From: Epiperipatus broadwayi
Lineage: Eukaryota > Onychophora > Udeonychophora > Euonychophora > Peripatidae
DNA length: 64,000 nt
Reading direction: 5' to 3'
Assembly (NCBI GenBank): GCA_028023455.1
Contig: JAQFVV010000042.1
Span: forward strand, 8,267,922 to 8,331,921
Position 1 is the first letter of the stretch; each line of letters starts with the position of its first letter. Both the position numbers and the translations under genes were made by a program. Below, piece after piece: positions 37,451-48,867 of the stretch. The notes beneath the pieces are model-generated. The model saw nothing but the letters and a program-made list of their open reading frames with translations, was not told where the DNA came from and made no database searches.

Positions 37451-38624
37451 TTCTTCATTATTTTAATTTTTTGTGTGCAATGTAAAGGTTATTATTATTA
37501 TTTAATTTTTTAAAAATGTGTTATAATTTCAAGTTTTAAAAGATCTTATTTCCATCAACACTTTTTTCTGTTATAAGAAGTACATAGAAATATAGATATA
37601 TAAAAGAGTGCAAATTTGGCTCTACATCTTTCTCTTTGTTCATTTAAAGAAAGTAACTTTCCAGAAGTTGCTGGGTATTTTTTTCTGAAATGGAGATTGT
37701 AGGCTAAATAAGCTTGCAAGGGTGTGATTTAAATACAGTATATTACTATCTCTACATATTTATGGAATTTCCAGAGTTATCTAAAATCTGATTCTGAGGA
37801 ATATACTTATTATATTGTTATTTACTGAACACTTTACAAATGCATTGTTTTATGTGAAATTTTAAATATAGATTTTATTCTAAAAATATTAACTATTTAT
37901 TTTATTAAATATTTATATGTTTTACTATATATTTTATTCATTTAGAATATACAGTAGGTTTCTAAATGAAGCTTAAGTTTCATTGGCTTACCACAAATAA
38001 AAGGAAGTATTTCAAGATTTGTTTATAGTTGAAATTCTGATTTCAGATCTCAGCAATACTTATAAGAATATTTGTTCTTAGCAAAATATATTATTCCATT
38101 GAATTGTTAGTCAACAAGCTTTCCAGATAATTGTGTTAAAAATAAAATTTATTCTACATATATTGAATAAAGTGATTAATCATTCATTTATTAGATATAT
38201 TTCTAAATACCCAAGTTTGTTAAGTGGTCCAAATGATATCTCAATAGCTTAATATTTGTTCCAAAAATAATCTCTTGAGATGGTTGTCCTGATTGATCAA
38301 AATATAATTAACTCGAGAAACTTTAATTGCTTATATATACTTGTTATTGTAGTAAAACATCAGCTATTTAGCTATTACATGGAAGCTCCCGGAAAAATTT
38401 CATGAATTCATGATTTATTCATAATAATATTAGAATTAATATATACATATGAAATAGACCCAATGCATATTGGCAGCTGAAAATTCAAATATAAAATGTC
38501 AATCATGCTCCCAGACACTGAATAAATACAAAAGTCTGGATGTTAGTGATTGTTGCATGTATATGAAAAGAGTATTCTAATTTTTTTTAATGTTAGATTT
38601 GATTTGTATTTTTTCATTAAAACA

Positions 38625-38690
38625 CCTGTAGAGGTCCCGACTATCGCATTTTATACGCATATTATCGAGGTTATAGCCTCAGTAAATATT
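38625..38690. repeat. Lone arm of foldback element F3
   Basis: CCTGTAGAGGTCCC, TATCGCATTTT, ACGCATATT and CCTCAGTAAATATTA match the right arm of the hairpin at 26899-27050. The left arm is absent, so this is a half element. Confidence 0.8.
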
Positions 38691-38998
38691 AATTACATAT
38701 ATGAAGAAATAAAAAAAACTTGAAAATATTAAAATTGTAATGTTTAGGGATCTACATTTTATATATTAACTGGGTTTCTTGTTAATAAAAAAAAAAAGCA
38801 TTTAATATATAGAAAAACATGTTAAATTATATTATGTAATCATAATAATTTTTAATATTTTTTTAATTAAATTTTTTAAAAAATTACTTTTTCATTGAAA
38901 TAGATTAGTCAAAATGATTTTAGAGGAATTATATAATACTATATCTGTTTAAAAATAGATATAATAATACAACTATTATCTTTTTGATAATAGTAACT

Positions 38999-39030
38999 TC
39001 ATATATATATATATATGTGTGTGTGTGTTA
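38999..39030. repeat. (TA)n(TG)n microsatellite
   Basis: TA units run directly into TG units. Confidence 0.9.
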
Positions 39031-39889
39031 TGTTACACTGCATCTAAAATATTTTTATTAAGAAAGTCTAGAAAATTTGTAGAATTTTTTTTTTGCTAGG
39101 GAGACATTTTTTATACTATTTTTCTAAATCCATTCACATTGGCAGAAGAATCCTAAAACATGGCTGTCAAGCATATAGTCATTTATAGGGTGAAATTCAG
39201 CTTCAAGTGATTCACTATTGACTATCCTAAATCATGAAAGTATGTTAGATCTCCATTGCTATTCTCAATGCTGAGGATCTTTTAATATTTTTAAATATTC
39301 ATGAAATAGAACATCCCATTGTTATCACAGTTAATCAGAAAAATAATTGATTTTATGAGCGGCTCATGGTAGCTGAGCCTAAGTTAGTACAGTAGGGTAA
39401 AAAATAAAATTGAGGAAAACCATAGTAAAAATGGAGAAAAGAATGGTTGTAGCTAGCCTTTGATAAGTCATCATATGCATAAGGCAGAAAAATATATTCT
39501 TAATGTGCACTACTTATTAATTATTCACATTCAAACTTTATATCACATTAGTAATCTGAGTGCAGGATACCTAACAGATAGCTATTCAACATTAATATAA
39601 GTCTATGACTCTACAATTTAAGCAAAAAAAACTTTTTTATCATGTTCACGTGGATATTTACAAAAGTTTGAATAAAGCTAAAACGAAACAAAAAAATATC
39701 AATTTGTCTAATGTCTTAGATGTAATGTAGAGAACAAACCTATTGATTTTAGGAATGACATTAGAAATTGTATTGAAATTTTGTTTGTAATTGGTGATGG
39801 AGCAAATGAACTGAGAATGGAAATGAAATAAATAATGATGAATCTGAAAAAATTTAAGTAAGATGAGACAAAGTGGAAAACCAAAATGG

Positions 39890-40810
39890 ATATCAGAAGA
39901 TATTGCAAAGAAAAGAAGGAAAGTAAAAAGGATAAAGATCTTTTACGAGAATTGAAATGGAAATTCCAAATAGTAATCAGAAACGATAAAGAGAAATAAT
40001 TGTTGAGCCACTGAAAATCAGAATGTGTTTGAATAAATAAAAATGATCTTCAGGGAATTTATGAAAAAAAAAAAATTTTAATTATGAATAGGTTTGTCAA
40101 AAAAAAAAATGTCTAAGTGATAAAGATTAAACAAAATTTTGTACACAAAAGAGTGTATTACAAAAACATCAAATAAAATGTTTTGATAGTTGCATAGAAG
40201 AATATTCAATAATGTGAGATAAAATTGTTGGGCATAACATTCAGAAATTTTGAAAGAGATTGAAGAAGAATTAATAAATATACTGATCATATTATACAAA
40301 TTAATTTGAAAACCACTCAATAGGCTGCAAATTGGAAGAAATTAGTTTATTTTCCTAGACAAAGAAAGAAGTTTTGATTGTGTGCAAATTATCATGCCAC
40401 ATTATATCATATAAAAATAAAAGTATGATGAAAATATTAAAAACAAATTAGAATCTTATATGGAAAAAGAGCTTCCAGATGTGCAAACTGGTTTTAAAAA
40501 AGATTGAGGGGTGATATTGTTAATTTATGCTAGATATTAAAAGGGTTTGATTTCCAGAAAAAAGTTTATATGTGCTATATTGTTTATAACAAAACCTTTG
40601 ATTCAGTTGAAATAGATGTCTTAAAATATTCCATTGTTGCAAGTTAAAACAAGCTGTGGTTGATGCAAATGGTTTCACTTTAGCAAATGACTTAAACACA
40701 ACTGCTTGTTGTCACTCTTATTATTTAATTTATTTAATGTATATAATGATTATATATGTAATAAGGAGTCAAATGCTATGCTCAGACTTATGGGCTACAC
40801 AGCAAATAGT
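39890..40810 (+). mobile_element. LINE fragment, reverse transcriptase (RTE/BovB-like)
   Basis: Broken frames carry WISEDIAKKRRKVKR (about 39890), a LCANYH..TLYHIK block (about 40380) corresponding to the usual NYR.I.L.S..SK, LPDVQTGFKKD (about 40470) corresponding to LPE.QAGFRKG, and VYMCYIVYNKTFDSVEID (about 40565) corresponding to the catalytic FIDY.KAFD motif with the D lost. All are in family order. Dead copy. Confidence 0.75.
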
Positions 40811-41149
40811 AGAATAATTTTCATATATGAAGAAATAACAAATAAACAATGACTAATCAATAAGTTCTCTTGCTTTATAAAATAGAATATTCCGTTCCTT
40901 AAAGGCTCAGTACTTTTGCTGGTACAAACAGTCTTTTCTGCCTCTTTTTTTCTTTCTTCAATCATTTACATTATTATAAGATCCAGTTATCATAAGCCTC
41001 TCATGTCATTGGACATCTACTTACACTAACTACAATAATGGGATTGTGTATTTGTGCGACATTTCCATCCTTTAACTACATGCATAGCATTTCTGATTAC
41101 AATTCTCTCATGCTTTTTTTTTTTAAAGAACATTAATGGGGACATGCTT

Positions 41150-42960
41150 AGTAGACTGGCAGCCTTTAGTTATGATTTTTGCTGGAAACAGTTCAATCAC
41201 TAATCAATCAGTTTGAAAACTATAAACTTAGTTTTTGTTGCCAGGCAAATACAAAGAAGTGATTTATATACTGCTTTTATTGATTTGGTGAAGACATTTG
41301 TTTCAGTTTATAGGACATTTCTGTGGCAGGCATTGTTTGAAATTGGTTGTCTACCTTTTTTTTTTGTACTATACATCTTCTATACAATGGAATAAGAGAG
41401 TGTTATTACTATAAATGGAAAATTTGAGGCATTTGAAATGAAAAGTGGTGTTAAACAAGGATGTGTACTTGCTCCAACATTTTTGGCAATGGTGTTTAGA
41501 TTTATCTATAAACTGCCATTTAATCAAACAGGGATAAATATATAATACAGGTTTGATGGTGAAATTTTAATTAATTAAAAGCAAAAATAAGAACTTCTTG
41601 GATTCTAGATTTACAGTATGCTGATAATTGTTCTATTTTTGCCAGTTCAAAGGATGATTTACAGAATGTACTTAATATTTTGAATGCAACATATATAAAG
41701 ATTAGTTTATTAATTAATGTTCAATGATGGGGAAAAAATCATCAGCAACTTTCTGCTTGAATTGTTATCAACTTGAAAATATAAACTAGTTAAAATTTTT
41801 TGGTAGTTTTATAAATAGAAGGATGGATTTAGATGCTGAGATCCAATACAGATTATAATGTTTCTGCTGCTACTTTTAATAAATTAAAACACAGAGTGTT
41901 TCATCATAGGGAAATAAGTACTGCATCTAAGTTATATGGATATTGAGCTGTTATTTTATCTAATTTATTGTATAGAAGTAAGATTTAGACTTTCTATCGG
42001 TGCATTATAAAGTCTAATCTTTCTTATTGCATTGTCAAATGTAAATCATATAATACTAAATCATCCATGCACTTTTGTTATACAATGCTTTTACAGTTTC
42101 AATTGCCCCAGTATCTTCTTCAGAACTTTTATATCTCCTAAAGTTCTGAAGAAAATTGCTGGGGCAATCAAAACTGTAAAAGAGGGTATTAAATAAAGCA
42201 TTGTGTAACAGTAGTAAAGTGCATGGATGATTTAGTATTATATGATGTACTATAAAGACATTAGAAAACGTTCATTTAAGGATGATTAATAAAAATTTAA
42301 AATATAATAGCAAGATTATAAAACCATTCAATATTCTTCAACTTGTTGGATGTTATACTATAGAATTGATTATTGTAAAATCACATTTTAGTAGGATTGG
42401 ACATGTAAAATAATTGAACAATACAAGATGTCCTAAAAAGATGTTTTATGGTGAACTTAGCATAGTTTTTGTGAGAACGGTAGAACCTATGTCCATTATA
42501 ATGAGCATCAATTATTTCCATTGAGAATATATGACAGAGAATAAAATATATTGGATAGCTATAAATAGACATAATGATGGAGTATTTTAGAAAGAAAAGT
42601 TTTTTGCTGAAGAAATTAAGAAAATGTAAAATATCAAAAAAAAAAAAAAACAGAAAAATCGGCCATCGTGTTTTTCTATATGTGGATGTATTTGTAATTC
42701 AAGATGGTTTGTATACTCATCACAAAAATTTATTTCTAGGACAGTTTTTTCTTTTCTGGGGGTGAATGGATATGCATATTTCCAAGTGGTTGTTTGTTTC
42801 TGGATAAAAATGTGGATTCAAGATGGGTGGGGAAATGTCAAAAAATTTTAATATGTTGATGCTGATAATAGAGAAACCTTAAGTCACTTAGTAGGAAATT
42901 ATAAAGTGAGATAAATTATTACTAAAAGTGAATGAAGCAAAAATTATATGATAGCAGTTA
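41150..42960 (+). mobile_element. LINE fragment, reverse transcriptase, interrupted by a foldback
   Basis: In order: LVFVARQIQ, DLYTAFIDLVKTFVS and LWQALFEIGCLP (41230-41350), SGVKQGCVLAPTFLAMVF (about 41440), QYADNCSIFASSKDDLQNVL (about 41615, usual YADD now YADN), TFYRCIIK (about 41990), then after the inserted foldback TLENVHLRMINK (about 42255) and SHFSRIGHVK, RCPKKMFYGEL (42385-42460). This is a non-LTR retrotransposon reverse transcriptase with its C-terminal region. Stops and frameshifts make it inactive. Confidence 0.8.
42041..42250. mobile_element. Foldback element nested in a LINE
   Basis: Left GTAAATCATATAATACTAAA and ATCCATGCACTTT face AAAGTGCATGGAT and TTTAGTATTATATGATGTAC at the right. 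TTCAATTGCCCCAGTAT faces TTGCTGGGGCAA near the centre. The loop is at about 42130-42139. TATAAAG occurs on both sides (42006-42012 and 42251-42257), but 28 bp on the left remain between it and the arm, so a target duplication is not certain. Confidence 0.8.
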
Positions 42961-43235
42961 GCAGTGACTTAGAAAGAAGTCATTCACAATTTTTGTTGCC
43001 CCTTTGAATCATTTATAAACAATAAAGTTCCAAAAGTCAAGAGATTATTTACAGACTGTCAATGAAATGTAATAAAAAGATGTGGAAAACATTTTTAGAT
43101 TTAGAGACATGTTTTTAAGAATGGAGATCAAAATTGTTGATATAAAAATTTATCTACTGAAAAAAAAAGTCTTTTAATTTGAGAATATTAATTATCAAGG
43201 AAAACAAACAAGTATATTTTTCACTGGATTACATA

Positions 43236-43325
43236 GGTGGTCGAGAAGTCAGCAACAGCTACTTTACAAGCAGTTGTCCCGGGTTAACGGGTTCGCTTCC
43301 CGGCTGATGCTATGACACATGAGGA
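43236..43325 (+). mobile_element. tRNA-derived SINE, copy 2
   Basis: GGTGGTCGAGAAGTCAGC, a hairpin around TTTACAAGCAG, GGGTTCGCTTCCCGG and TGACACATGAGG followed by A's. It is the copy with the most regular B-box stem (CGGGTTCGCTTCCCG). Confidence 0.8.
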
Positions 43326-43752
43326 AAAAAAACTATCACTTGAAGCAGAAATGGCCAGGTTGAACTTGTCTTACTTTGTCATCTTATGAGTCTATCTTTT
43401 TTATTACAAAAAATATCAATGCTGAAAAAGGTTGATTAAAAAGAAGGATAAGCAACATTGAGGTGAATCATCACAATAATCATTATGCTATAATATAGGT
43501 CATTCCGAGAAAATGCTTATTTATATGAATCCCAAGAGTTGACATTAAAACTTAATGGCATTATTAATATGTGTATGAGAGAGAGTTTTCATTGGACTGT
43601 AGGAAGCTAAGAATGGTTGAAGCATAATGAAGAAATTTTAGAAAGACCTTTGTTAGTGGTTAGAAATAGTGATATATTTGACTAGATATTTTTTTATTAT
43701 TAATACTGCAACATATCCAATAATAGTAATTAATTACTTACATTGTCTTTTT

Positions 43753-43804
43753 CTATACACTAAATTTTGATTTACAAATGCTAGTCAAAAGTTTAGTGTA
43801 TAGA
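43753..43804. repeat. Hairpin just upstream of exon b
   Basis: CTATACACTAAATTTTGA faces TCAAAAGTTTAGTGTATAG around a loop of about 14 nt. It ends about 67 nt before the exon b acceptor. Confidence 0.85.
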
Positions 43805-43871
43805 TAAGTGATCAAAATTAAGATCAGTATGACTTGATCTGATTTTTGTTTTTTTATGTTTTTTTAATTAG

Positions 43872-43985
43872 GAATTCCAGAAGCTCCTACTAGAATTAAT
43901 CTAGCTGTTAGCAGCATTTCCTCATTATTAGTTACTATCGAAGAAGCATTTAATCCTAATACTCCACTTCCTACTAAATATAAAG
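43872..43985 (+). CDS. ANKFN1: ANKFN1/Wide awake exon b (first half of FN3)
   Basis: A 114-nt exon, acceptor TTAATTAG, donor GTAACT, entered in phase 1 from exon a. It reads IPEAPTRINLAVSSISSL then LVTIEEAFNPNTPLPTKYK. The P.AP....L.V.S start followed by a strand, a Pro-rich turn (NPNTPLP) and KYK is the N-terminal half of an FN3 domain. It continues directly into VQWS of exon c, giving the usual Y.V.W strand C. FN3 domains are protein-binding folds; the partner of this one is not known to me. Confidence 0.9.
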
Positions 43986-44607
43986 GTAACTTTTTTTCAA
44001 TATCTTTACTATATAATGTCTTCTATATATTGTATATATATTGAAACAGGTATACTGTTCCATGCATATATATTCAAACCCCCCCCCTCATTTAAAAATA
44101 CTGGCATGATTTGTTGTTAGAAAAGAAAAGACTTAATTAATAATGGTTGAGGAAAACTAAAAATTTAAAGAAACAAAGGAATTATGAAAATTGACAGCAA
44201 TGAAAAAGAAAGTTAATTTGGTCAAATTAAAAATAAAAAAAGACACAACAAATACGTTAAATCTGCAATTAAAAGAAAGTATAAATCTTTCTTTATTAAA
44301 ATTCATCAATCCAAAAAAAAAAGGAAATCAATAAAGTAAAAAAGAAAAAAATATATTTAAACATTAAAAAAAAAGATAAGTTTATTTTGTATTGCAGAAA
44401 AATAATTTGTAAGGCAAAATAACTTAGGTGTTAAGACAATGCCTTTAGGCAAAGAAATGTAAAATTAATTGGAATTCGAAAACACATAGCCATATAATTA
44501 AAAACGGTCTTCTACTGCCAAAAAGAATAGCCAATGATGCTGGAGGAAATGGCACGAATGTGGACGAAAACATACTACCAACACCAATTAAGGCAGGCGT
44601 CATATAA

Positions 44608-44805
44608 AGAGAATCCATTCTGATAAGCAGAAAGTATAAATAGCTTGAAAAATTTGGATTATCAGACAGAGAATAATTATTATTATTATCGTCGGTTAAG
44701 TAGTTTTTCTTTTGAGAAGTCATAGTGAATAAAATAAGCAGAGAAAGTACAAAATATTTTGGAAATTCGGATTATCAGAGAGTGTTTATTTTTTCAGTTT
44801 TACTA
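44608..44805. repeat. Local direct duplication
   Basis: GCAGAAAGTATAAATAG..TTTGGATTATCAGACAGAG at about 44628-44672 recurs as GCAGAGAAAGTACAAAATA..TTCGGATTATCAGAGAGTG at about 44730-44782. A 92-codon minus-strand frame (44445-44723) overlaps. It has one hydrophobic stretch but no domain I recognise, and I do not call it a gene. Confidence 0.6.
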
Positions 44806-44859
44806 AGTAAAGCAAGATAGAAAAATCAAAACTTAACTATGAAAAAACAATATAATATG

Positions 44860-44965
44860 GGCGGATGACCTGCGTTTTTCTCTTCATCCACAATCCTGAA
44901 GTAAGCTCCAGCCTGTCTACTGTGCCATTCATTAAGCCCCATGGGTATTGAAAGACAACAACAAG
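44860..44965. repeat. Unrecognised GC-richer block
   Basis: About 100 bp, with GGGCGGATGACCTGCG and CCAGCCTGTCTACTGTGCC, more GC-rich than anything nearby outside exons. It is probably the end of a short interspersed element, but no second copy is visible here. Confidence 0.3.
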
Positions 44966-45186
44966 TAATAAGGTAAGAATTAAAAAAATAGTAGCAATTC
45001 AATTATTAATGCTATGATAAAAATTTTAATAAAAGAAAAAAATTAATGGAGAAATACGAAAACGTTAATTGTATTCTATATTTCAAAGTGTAAATAAAAC
45101 TGCTAATGAATTTACGTATAAAAATATACGTTTGCAGCAGACCAAGTAAATATTTATGTTAGAATAATTAAATGCTGTATAAATCA

Positions 45187-45400
45187 TAAATGCTTCAACT
45201 GCATATTATTTCTATCTGGATAATGTAATAAAGTTTATGTGTATGAATATACCTTTATATTTGACTAAATTATAAATGCTTCAACTGCATATTACTTCTA
45301 TCTGGATAAGTTTATGTGTATGAATATACCTCTATATTTGACTAAATTATAAATGCTTATCTGCATATTAATGTAAAATTACAAATGCTTAATGCTTACC
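45187..45400. repeat. Tandem repeat, units of 77-85 bp
   Basis: ATAAATGCTTCAACTGCATA starts near 45187 and again near 45272, and a partial third unit (ATAAATGCTTATCTGCATA) starts near 45349. Each unit also holds GTGTATGAATATACC and ATATTTGACTAAA. The second unit lacks 8 bases (ATGTAATA). Confidence 0.9.
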
Positions 45401-46124
45401 TGAATGTTGATTTTGTGGGAGTAATTTAAACCACATTAATAAATTTAATGAAATACTAATGGACTGCAAATAAAATAATTTAAGGTGAACTGGTACACTG
45501 AATTAGACACAAAATGTAAATTGTTAAAGAACTTGCATTCTCTAATTCCTATTGTACTATTGTTGACTGTATACTGAGATAGACAGTGGACTGCAAATAA
45601 AATATTTGTTAAATTAAGTGGAACTCTGCATCAGATGCTATCAGTTGTCTTCATTACTCTCTCTGTTATCTCAATATGACACATTCCTCTCAGTGAATTA
45701 ATTATATAACTAAAGATGTAAGTTGTTAAAAGAACTATGAAAGGACTTTATTATACTCTCAACAAGTTACATTCTTTAAGTCATACTGAAGTATATCAAA
45801 GAAACCCAATGGACCAGAAATGAATAAAACAATGAACCTTCACATGAATATGAAGGAACTTTATTAAAAGAACTTGCAAATTAATTTGTTAAATAAATTT
45901 ATTGTTACTTAAAATTAACCTTAGTTATCCAGTTGTTCAATTCTATTTTGTTTTTGTTGCACATCACTCATCATTCATTGCACTTGTTCATGAGAATCTC
46001 ATGCCTCCTGAGCTACGTCTGGCATAACTAGACCTAGGTAAGTCAGGTTGTAGTGAGTTGGAACTCTAGTGGCGCCATTTGGAAAACCAAACATATAAAT
46101 GTCTAGATGCTTCCAGCCTCTATG

Positions 46125-46245
46125 GTGCTACATCCTCTGATGAGCAGGAAATATTGTTGTAGGGGGGGGGAGGTTAACATCTGAATTGGGTAATGCCAAT
46201 TGATAGTTCCTTCCTGCAACATGCTCATCAGGAAATTGTTACAAC
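46125..46245. repeat. Inverted repeat with two CTGATGAGCA boxes
   Basis: CTGATGAGCA at 46137-46146 on the plus strand and the same on the minus strand at 46231-46222. Each is followed by GGAA after few bases, with GCATGTTGC on the minus copy. The order recalls a hammerhead, but stem II and stem III do not form convincingly. Confidence 0.4.
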
Positions 46246-48352
46246 TGAAGTAATAAAAGGGTTGTATGGTGGTCCAGTTACAATATACAAGCATGGTAAT
46301 ATGTAAATGTGCAATTTACCTACCTTTTAGAAACTCCGTGCAAAAACATGCTTTCTTACTGTAAATTTTATATCTCTCCAATATTTATATTGTGTATATA
46401 GGAATCTAATCTATTGCTAAAATGAATTAAAGATGTAAATACAAAATTCTTAACATTTGTATTTTTTATATATAATCTCAGATTAAAATCTAATTGAAGT
46501 CATAGGTTACATTTATAATCTAACATTTATTTTTATGATGATTATATTTAAAATTTTAAGTATAATAATTTTTTTTTGTCAATGTTTATTTTGTGTTATT
46601 TTCTTGAAGGAATATGTTTTCATTACTTTTATTAATATTTTCTAACTTTCCATTTTGATTTTTAACAATCTTCCTCAATATATATTTAATTTGTAATTTG
46701 TAATGCACATTCAGTAATATAAATTATATATTTATAAGTTTAAAATTATCTGTGCATATATATATATACATACCAATATTATTTTTTATCTATGTTGTAT
46801 TTTAATTCTACATCTGTCTTCATTCACTGTTTACAAACATAGCAAAATATAACTTTTTTACAATATCAAAGCTCAAAAAAAAAAAAAAGGTTTGAAAGTA
46901 TGATGACCATTTTCAATACAATCAGATTAAATATTTGTAAAGATATCATATATTTTTTGTAGTACAGTTATGACATCACTACTTTCTAAACTTAAATGAA
47001 AATGCTATATAAATATGAAAGTTTTCCAAGATGAACAAAATATTTGTATTGCTGGCCATTTGAAAATATAATACTATATCCAAAATTACTATTACTCAGT
47101 GAAATAGAAAATGAAGACTATATTTAAAATTATTAAAATTCAAATAAAAAGCATATTGCAAATAAAAAATTAATGAAATTTTATCCAGATCAAGTAATTG
47201 AAGGGAGATCCAAAGCAAATTTCAAATATTGACCATATGGCAAAAAAAAAAAAAATGTTTCCAGTTTTTAAAAAAATCACAAAAGTTTATTATGCATGTA
47301 GTGATTTTTTTAAAAAAAAAAAACTTTTTCATTTATAAAAATGAAAATTATGAAAAATATTATTGAATGATTTACTTTGTAAGTGGATTGAATGTAGATT
47401 GAACGTAAAATTGCTAATGGAAAAATTTTGTGGAAAAAAGGGTAAATGAGATTTTTTTTTTTTTTTTTTAACCATTGTGAAAGTGAATTTTAATTATGTG
47501 AATGTTTTTTTTAATTCATAATTTGTTATTATTGTTTTACATAAAACTCACTTTTGTATTATTTAATCTATATTTTTGTTTTTAAACAAGTATGTATCTA
47601 CAGCACACATTTATTGTGTTTGGCATGCAGTTTAAATGTCACTAATATTATTTCTATGGGAATTTGACCCATTTTAATAATTATTCAATCTTCGTACTAT
47701 TTTTTGGAACCCAGCTAATCATGAAGTCTATTATTTTATCTGCACATACTTAATATACAAAAATGTATAAACTTGCTAAAATATACATAAATATGTTCAT
47801 ATTATATATATGCAGCAATTTGTTATAGATGAATAGCCAAAATTTTGGAAGAGAAAAATATTAAGCTATAGTATGTACAATGCAAAGAAATTTAATTTAA
47901 ATGAAAAATAATTTAAAAAGTGTTACTAATATGATTACTCAATATATTGTTTTTCTGTTGTTTTTTTTTACTTTTGTAATATAATAGCAATTGTGATAGG
48001 GTGGTTTTTTGCTTATGAGGATAATTGAGCATTTTGTTCATGTTTTATATCATGACTAGAGATTTTTTTTTATTAATTAAAGGCAATTCAAAAATATACA
48101 GTATATGTAAAAACATCACATTTATTATGTATCTAATAAACCAAAAAGGGATTAATGTGACTTGAAGTCAATATAGGCATGATAATAATTTTGGCATCAG
48201 CAAGGGATTTGGGCATTCCATCATCAGATTTTCAAAGGTATGGATGGCTAAAGAGTTGGAGGGTGGAGTAGATTGAAGCCTGTCCATTAAAGTTTGAAGA
48301 TTTGCTATCGTAATATAAACTGAGTACTGATTATGTATGTGTGTGGGAGATG

Positions 48353-48410
48353 ATGATCTAGACCAACTGATGAATGCTGGTTCAGCACAAAATATGTATA
48401 TTGATCATTT
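48353..48410 (+). ncRNA. Hammerhead ribozyme, family B, unit 1
   Basis: CTGATGA (48367-48373), stem II TGCTG/CAGCA with loop GTT (five pairs), then AAAA at 48389-48392 where GAAA is required, stem III ATA/TAT and the cut site after A48400. Stem I strands (ATGATCTAGACCAA and TTG, ATCAT) still pair in part. The G-to-A change in the core should inactivate it. Confidence 0.75.
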
Positions 48411-48808
48411 ATCTTTATCACATGGTGTGGTTATGTGTATTGGTTGTATGAGATAAAGTGGATAGCCCAAGGGAGCTTGGAAATCTGTGTTCAAATGTCT
48501 TATATTACATTTAAATTCCAAGTACATAAATAATACTTTTATTCTAATATTATAGATTCAACCTGTATCCTGCTTTTTTTTTTCTCTATATTTAAGTGTA
48601 CATGAGAAGTCAGAATGACTTTAAGTCAACATGGGCATGACAGTAATATTGGCATATGCAAGAGATTTGGGCATTCTGTCATCAGATTTTCAAAGATGTG
48701 AATGGCTGAAGAGTTGGAGGATGGAGTGGATTAAAGCTTGTCCATTAAAATTTGAAGATTTGCTATCTTAATATAAACTGAGCACATTATTTATATGTGT
48801 GGGACATG

Positions 48809-48867
48809 ATGATCTGGACCAACTGATGAGTGCTGATTTGACACGAAATATGTATATTGGAGATCAT
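48809..48867 (+). ncRNA. Hammerhead ribozyme, family B, unit 2, core intact
   Basis: Stem I has two helices: ATGATCT (48809-48815) with AGATCAT (48861-48867), and CCAA (48819-48822) with TTGG (48857-48860), separated by bulge GGA. The core is CTGATGA (48823-48829), GAAA (48845-48848), and stem III ATA/TAT with a TG loop. The predicted cut is after A48856 (a UA site, allowed by the NUH rule). Stem II keeps GTG/CAC and then mismatches. The bulged stem I fits the peripheral contact of natural type I hammerheads. Confidence 0.82.

Larger units (their letters stand above)
21158..43871 (+). other. Large intron between exons a and b (22.7 kb)
   Basis: Starts with GTAAGT and ends TTAATTAG. It is filled with transposon fossils listed separately. 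AT-rich filler without any recognised feature lies at about 21160-22320, 24810-25480, 25530-26890, 28680-30880, 32110-33180, 33550-35340 and 37460-38990. Confidence 0.7.

Noticed and set aside
44445-44723. 92-codon minus-strand open frame
   Set aside because: No recognised domain; it overlaps a local duplication and has biased make-up from AT-rich DNA. Not supported as a gene.
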